Translations under genes and position numbers: made by a program
Notes under the pieces: model-generated
Databases searched by the model: none
Told to the model about the DNA's origin: nothing
What the model saw: only the letters and a program-made list of their open reading frames with translations
Source: JAFTYO01 sp045611785
Lineage (GTDB): Bacteria; Pseudomonadota; Alphaproteobacteria; RF32; CAG-239
Length of the DNA: 64,000 bases
Assembly (NCBI GenBank): GCA_045611785.1
Contig: JAZKXV010000011.1
Span: forward strand, 27,941-91,940
Reading direction: 5' to 3'
Shown: positions 61,281 to 64,000 of the stretch, one piece after another
Layout of the letters: each line of letters begins with the position of its first letter
Numbering within the stretch: the stretch's first letter is position 1

Positions 61281-62516
61281 ACTTTTATATGCGCTTATTT
61301 TTTCTTTTAGAATTTCTATTTTATATTCTCTAAATCGCTGTCCAAATACATCGTCTTTTAGCAGCTTATCGTAGTTTGGCATATCTGTTGCTCGAATATC
61401 TTTTAATGTTTTTTCTACCTCTCTTAACAATTCTGACGAATAGAAAAATCTTTTACGCTCAAATTCTTTATCGGTATGTGTTGTGCTTTCAAAATCTGCC
61501 AAACAAACCTTAATATATTCTTCAATATAAGATACATTACCAAAATTAAGAGCACTGACTAAATCATATATTTTACCTACATTCATATCTGGAATATAAT
61601 AATATTTCATATGCAGCAAAGAACTTATCTCTGCAAACTTGGCAATTTTATTAGGAACTTTTAAACGCTTACAAATATCTTTTATTGCATTTATACCTCT
61701 GATTTCATGCGCACTGTGTGATGGAAGAACATCATCGGGTGTTAAACCTTTACCTATATCATGCACCAAAACAGCAATTTGTATCAATAATGGCTCATTG
61801 GCTACACATTTTAAAGCATTTAAGGTATGTCCACCAGTGTTACCTTCTGGATGATACTTTTCATATTCCTTAACATAAAACAATTTATCAATTTCAGGCA
61901 TAATAACTTTTAATGCACCAATTTGGCGCATTAATTCAATAAAAAGCCAAAATCTATCTGTTGCAAAAGCTTTTTCAAATTCTTGCCAAATTCTTTCTGC
62001 GCTTAAAAATTTAAGCATATCTCTTTCAACCATTTGTGAGCATAATTTTAGTGTTGATTCATCTACATCAAAACCTAATTGTGCTGCAAAACGACACATT
62101 CTTAAAACTCTTAACGGATCTTCAATAAAATGCTTTGCGTTTATATGGCGTAATATCTTATTTTTTATATCTTCTAAGCCACCAAAATAATCTATATATT
62201 CACCAGCGTCATCATCATATGCAATTGCATTACATGTAAAATCTCGGCGTTCAAGATCTTCTCTTAACGTAATATCGGGCGTAAAAACAAATTCAAAATC
62301 AGTGTGTTTATCGCCTGTTTTAATTTCTTTTCGTGCTAGTGCATATTCGTTTTTAGTTTCAGGGTGCAGAAAAACAGGAAAACCTTTTCCAACTTGTTGA
62401 AATCCTAATAGTTTCATTTGCTCGATACTTGAACCAACAACAACATAATCAAAATCATTAGGAATTTTTCCTAAAATTTTATCTCTAACAGCGCCACCAA
62501 CTTGATATATTTTCAT
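61266..62516 (-). CDS. cca: CCA-adding tRNA nucleotidyltransferase
   Basis: The protein has 416 residues: a class II nucleotidyltransferase head with YQVGGAVRDKILGK and the metal pair Asp21/Asp23 in NDFDYVVVG, ERRDFTCNAIAY, ILRHINAKHFIEDPLRVLRMCRFA (in part), and a C-terminal HD domain with AVLVHDIGKGLTP. It adds or repairs the CCA end of tRNAs without a template. Type and size match the E. coli enzyme. The three tRNAs in the window have CCA encoded, so its role here is repair. Confidence 0.95.
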   Translation of the reverse strand: MKIYQVGGAVRDKILGKIPNDFDYVVVGSSIEQMKLLGFQQVGKGFPVFLHPETKNEYALARKEIKTGDKHTDFEFVFTPDITLREDLERRDFTCNAIAYDDDAGEYIDYFGGLEDIKNKILRHINAKHFIEDPLRVLRMCRFAAQLGFDVDESTLKLCSQMVERDMLKFLSAERIWQEFEKAFATDRFWLFIELMRQIGALKVIMPEIDKLFYVKEYEKYHPEGNTGGHTLNALKCVANEPLLIQIAVLVHDIGKGLTPDDVLPSHSAHEIRGINAIKDICKRLKVPNKIAKFAEISSLLHMKYYYIPDMNVGKIYDLVSALNFGNVSYIEEYIKVCLADFESTTHTDKEFERKRFFYSSELLREVEKTLKDIRATDMPNYDKLLKDDVFGQRFREYKIEILKEKISAYKSKNPC

Positions 62517-62575
62517 TTTATTTTCCTCATACTCTATAATAATAACGCAAAAGTAATAAAATAAAAATTAACAAA

Positions 62576-62604
62576 TTGACAAATTAAGTAAAATTTGGTA
62601 GATT
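62576..62604 (+). promoter_or_regulatory. Promoter of the membrane protein gene at 62691
   Basis: TTGACA (62576-62581), 17 bases and TAGATT (62599-62604). The 5' untranslated part would be about 80 bases and contains GTAAGCAAGGTTTTGC with little structure. Confidence 0.6.
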
Positions 62605-62690
62605 AATAGCATCAAAATATTTTTATGTAAATTAGTAAGCAAGGTTTTGCTTTTTTTGTTTACATAAAATTTTAAAATAAATTAAAGATT

Positions 62691-63287
62691 ATGAAACAAA
62701 TCAAAACTTTCCTAACCAAGCATTGGCTTGTTCTTGTTAGCACCATTCTTGTGCTAGCGCTTATACCATTAATGATTTGGGTCCATACCCCAAGTACAGG
62801 TGCCATATGTACAATTACATTTACTATTGTAATGTTTTCAGTGCTTGCACTATGTACAAAATCACCTAAATCATATCTAGTTACAGCAATTAATGGATTA
62901 ATGATGTGGGGTGTATCAGCGATGGGTTGGAGTTATTTAATAATGATGATTCCAATATGCATATGTGTAATAGATACCATATTATGCGAAACGCCCAATA
63001 TTATTGGATTCCTGATAGTAATGCTATCATTGTTGCTTTTATCAGCTATGGAAAGCGAAAGGTGGCGTGATGTTGCATTATCACCAGATAATGCAATTGA
63101 AGTTGTTATCACCAACATCGAGAAACGAGCTCATGATGATGTAATAGTAGTCGTTAACACCGAGGATGGGCAACTAAGAATTCTCCCGATTAATTCGAAA
63201 GTAGAAGATGCGTGGAGGTTAGAAGAAGGCGATAGTCTAAAGGTAAATATCCATAACAACGAGATAATAGCCTTTGAGAAGAAGTAA
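62691..63287 (+). CDS. Membrane protein with C-terminal beta-rich domain, unknown
   Basis: The protein has 198 residues: four or five hydrophobic helices (about 12-30, 37-55, 62-85, 88-105 and 108-122) and a C-terminal soluble domain of about 65 residues (AIEVVITNIEKRAHDD, TEDGQLRILPINSK, LEEGDSLKVNIHNNEIIAFE, quoted in parts). The layout and end resemble the protein at 56197-56856, so both probably belong to one family. AAAGATT precedes ATG, without a ribosome binding site. Function unknown. Confidence 0.62.
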   Translation: MKQIKTFLTKHWLVLVSTILVLALIPLMIWVHTPSTGAICTITFTIVMFSVLALCTKSPKSYLVTAINGLMMWGVSAMGWSYLIMMIPICICVIDTILCETPNIIGFLIVMLSLLLLSAMESERWRDVALSPDNAIEVVITNIEKRAHDDVIVVVNTEDGQLRILPINSKVEDAWRLEEGDSLKVNIHNNEIIAFEKK

Positions 63288-63297
63288 AACCGAAGAA

Positions 63298-63327
63298 AAC
63301 CGTGAGCTATAAGCTTGCGGTTTTTTT
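63298..63327 (+). terminator. Terminator after the gene at 62691
   Basis: AACCG pairs with CGGTT and AGCT with AGCT in an interrupted stem, followed by seven T. Confidence 0.75.
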
Positions 63328-63441
63328 AATAGAAGATAAATAAAGTAGATAAAAAAGGGAAAATAAGAAAAAGTTGATAATTAAATAATATCCGGAAAAT
63401 GAAATAAAAAATCGCGTTAAAAAATGATAATGATAAAAAAA

Positions 63442-63464
63442 AGCCCTCAACAAAATTGAGGGCT
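63442..63464 (-). terminator. Terminator of the rRNA operon
   Basis: AGCCCTCAA pairs with TTGAGGGCT around a five-base loop, with T runs on both strands. On the minus strand it lies about 60 bases after the 5S rRNA. Confidence 0.88.
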
Positions 63465-63523
63465 AATTTTTTTTGTTTTATAACAAACAACAAAGGAGGA
63501 GGGGAATAGATAGAGGATAGAAG

Positions 63524-63639
63524 AACTGGCGGCGACCGACTCTCCCGTGCCTTAAGACAAAGTACCATAGGCGCTAAAGGGTTTAACGACCGAGTTCGGA
63601 ATGGGATCGGGTGGGACACCTTTGCAAGAGCCACCAGTT
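63524..63639 (-). rRNA. rrf: 5S ribosomal RNA
   Basis: About 116 bases on the minus strand. The conserved CCCACCCGATCCCATTCCGA and GAACTCGG segments are present, and the two ends pair (CTGGTGGC with GCCGCCAG). It lies about 60 bases after the 23S rRNA and before the operon terminator. Confidence 0.93.
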
Positions 63640-63699
63640 CATCAATCCTCTATCAGCTAAAGATAAACGCTTATAAAGCGAATTATTTATACGTTAAGT

Positions 63700-64000
63700 A
63701 AATCAAGCCAATCAGACTATTAGTATCGCTTAGCTAAACACATTACTGCGCTTACACACGCGACCTATCAACGTGGTGGTCTACCACGGTCTTAATGGGG
63801 ATACCTAGTTTTGAGGTGGGTTTCCCGCTTAGATGCATTCAGCGGTTATCCCGTCCATACTTAGCCACCCAGCGTTGCTCTTGGCAGAACAACTGGTACA
63901 CCAGAGGTATGTTCATCCCGGTCCTCTCGTACTAAGGACAAATCCTCTCAAGTATCCTACACCCACGGCAGATAGGGACCGAACTGTCTCACGACGTTCT
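63700..64000 (-). rRNA. rrl: 23S ribosomal RNA, 3' end only
   Basis: The last 300 or so bases of 23S rRNA lie on the minus strand and continue past the window. The sarcin-ricin loop (AGTACGAGAGGACC on the minus strand) and the conserved CTGAAAGCATCTAAG-like segment (TGAATGCATCTAAGCGGG here) identify it. The exact 3' end is estimated. Confidence 0.93.

Noticed and set aside
8858..62604. Bacteroidota-type promoters (TTTG and TAnnTTTG) for the cassette genes
   Set aside because: I looked for this consensus upstream of the genes lacking Shine-Dalgarno sites. The elements fit the ordinary -35/-10 pattern much better, so foreign promoters are not supported even if the coding parts may be foreign.
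63326..63634. Frame of 102 codons on the minus strand near the window end
   Set aside because: It covers the 5S rRNA and the rRNA terminator, so it is not a protein gene.
1..64000. CRISPR arrays, insertion sequences, integrases or phage genes
   Set aside because: No regularly spaced repeats, transposase or integrase motifs or phage structural proteins were found on either strand.

Overview
The window reads as a piece of chromosome from an AT-rich (roughly one third G+C by eye), probably host-associated alphaproteobacterium. The case rests on the gene set: a CckA-type hybrid histidine kinase, a CcrM-type adenine methyltransferase, a MipZ-like ATPase, an Hda-like DnaA relative, an Atp12 F1-ATPase chaperone, the leuS-lptE-holA and ccrM-ppx-ppx-rlmE gene orders, and an LptM-like lipoprotein next to a tlpA-type thioredoxin. 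An uncultured gut lineage is my guess, made from AT-richness and gene content only. Most of the sequence is ordinary housekeeping; no prophage, transposase, integrase or CRISPR array was seen.

Layout. 1-2.8 kb: a lipoprotein gene, a broken cysteine-rich gene and an intact, very cysteine-rich secreted repeat protein. 2.8-7.2 kb: a YmdB-type phosphoesterase, a TlpA-like thioredoxin, an LptM-like lipoprotein, and a three-gene vWA / PP2C phosphatase / kinase cassette like E. coli yegL-yegK-yegI. 7.4-11 kb: a nitronate monooxygenase-like flavoenzyme, an SPFH protein and two unknown genes. 11-17.6 kb: mltG, a YgjP-type metallopeptidase, two UPF0260 genes, dnaB, clpP and clpX. 17.7-31.2 kb: an M49-type peptidase translationally coupled to an AMMECR1-like membrane protein, serS, trpS, and the chain dacA-mipZ-pgm-cckA-hda. 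31.3-38.9 kb: tRNA-His, tRNA-Arg, rpmB, envelope and unknown genes, rsmB. 39-45 kb: leuS-lptE-holA, apt, tRNA-Leu, a VanX/DdpX-type dipeptidase. 45.2-55.5 kb: truA, and a long minus-strand group running from ampG, a pentapeptide protein and rarA through rluC, asmA, atp12 and acyP. 55.6-63.3 kb: ccrM-ppx-ppx-rlmE, cca and four unknown genes. 63.4-64 kb: the 3' end of an rRNA operon (23S and 5S, minus strand).

How genes work together. Several cell-cycle regulators lie close together: CckA (phosphorelay), Hda (DnaA control), MipZ (division site), CcrM (methylation clock), ClpXP (regulator proteolysis) and DnaB. The dnaB promoter carries two tandem DnaA-box-like 9-mers exactly in its spacer. Peptidoglycan turnover is represented by MltG, DacA, AmpG and a D-Ala-D-Ala dipeptidase.

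The least expected pattern is a scattered set of about a dozen short genes (for example 8931-10929, 32095-33039, 44706-45089, 46061-46348, 55611-56856, 60907-61251, 62691-63287). They mostly encode small membrane proteins I cannot name. Nearly all have a recognisable -35/-10 promoter with a 16-18 bp spacer, no Shine-Dalgarno sequence (often TTATT or similar directly before ATG) and a strong hairpin terminator, while the housekeeping genes usually have a purine-rich ribosome binding site. They look like self-contained cassettes, perhaps acquired from a lineage that does not use Shine-Dalgarno initiation.
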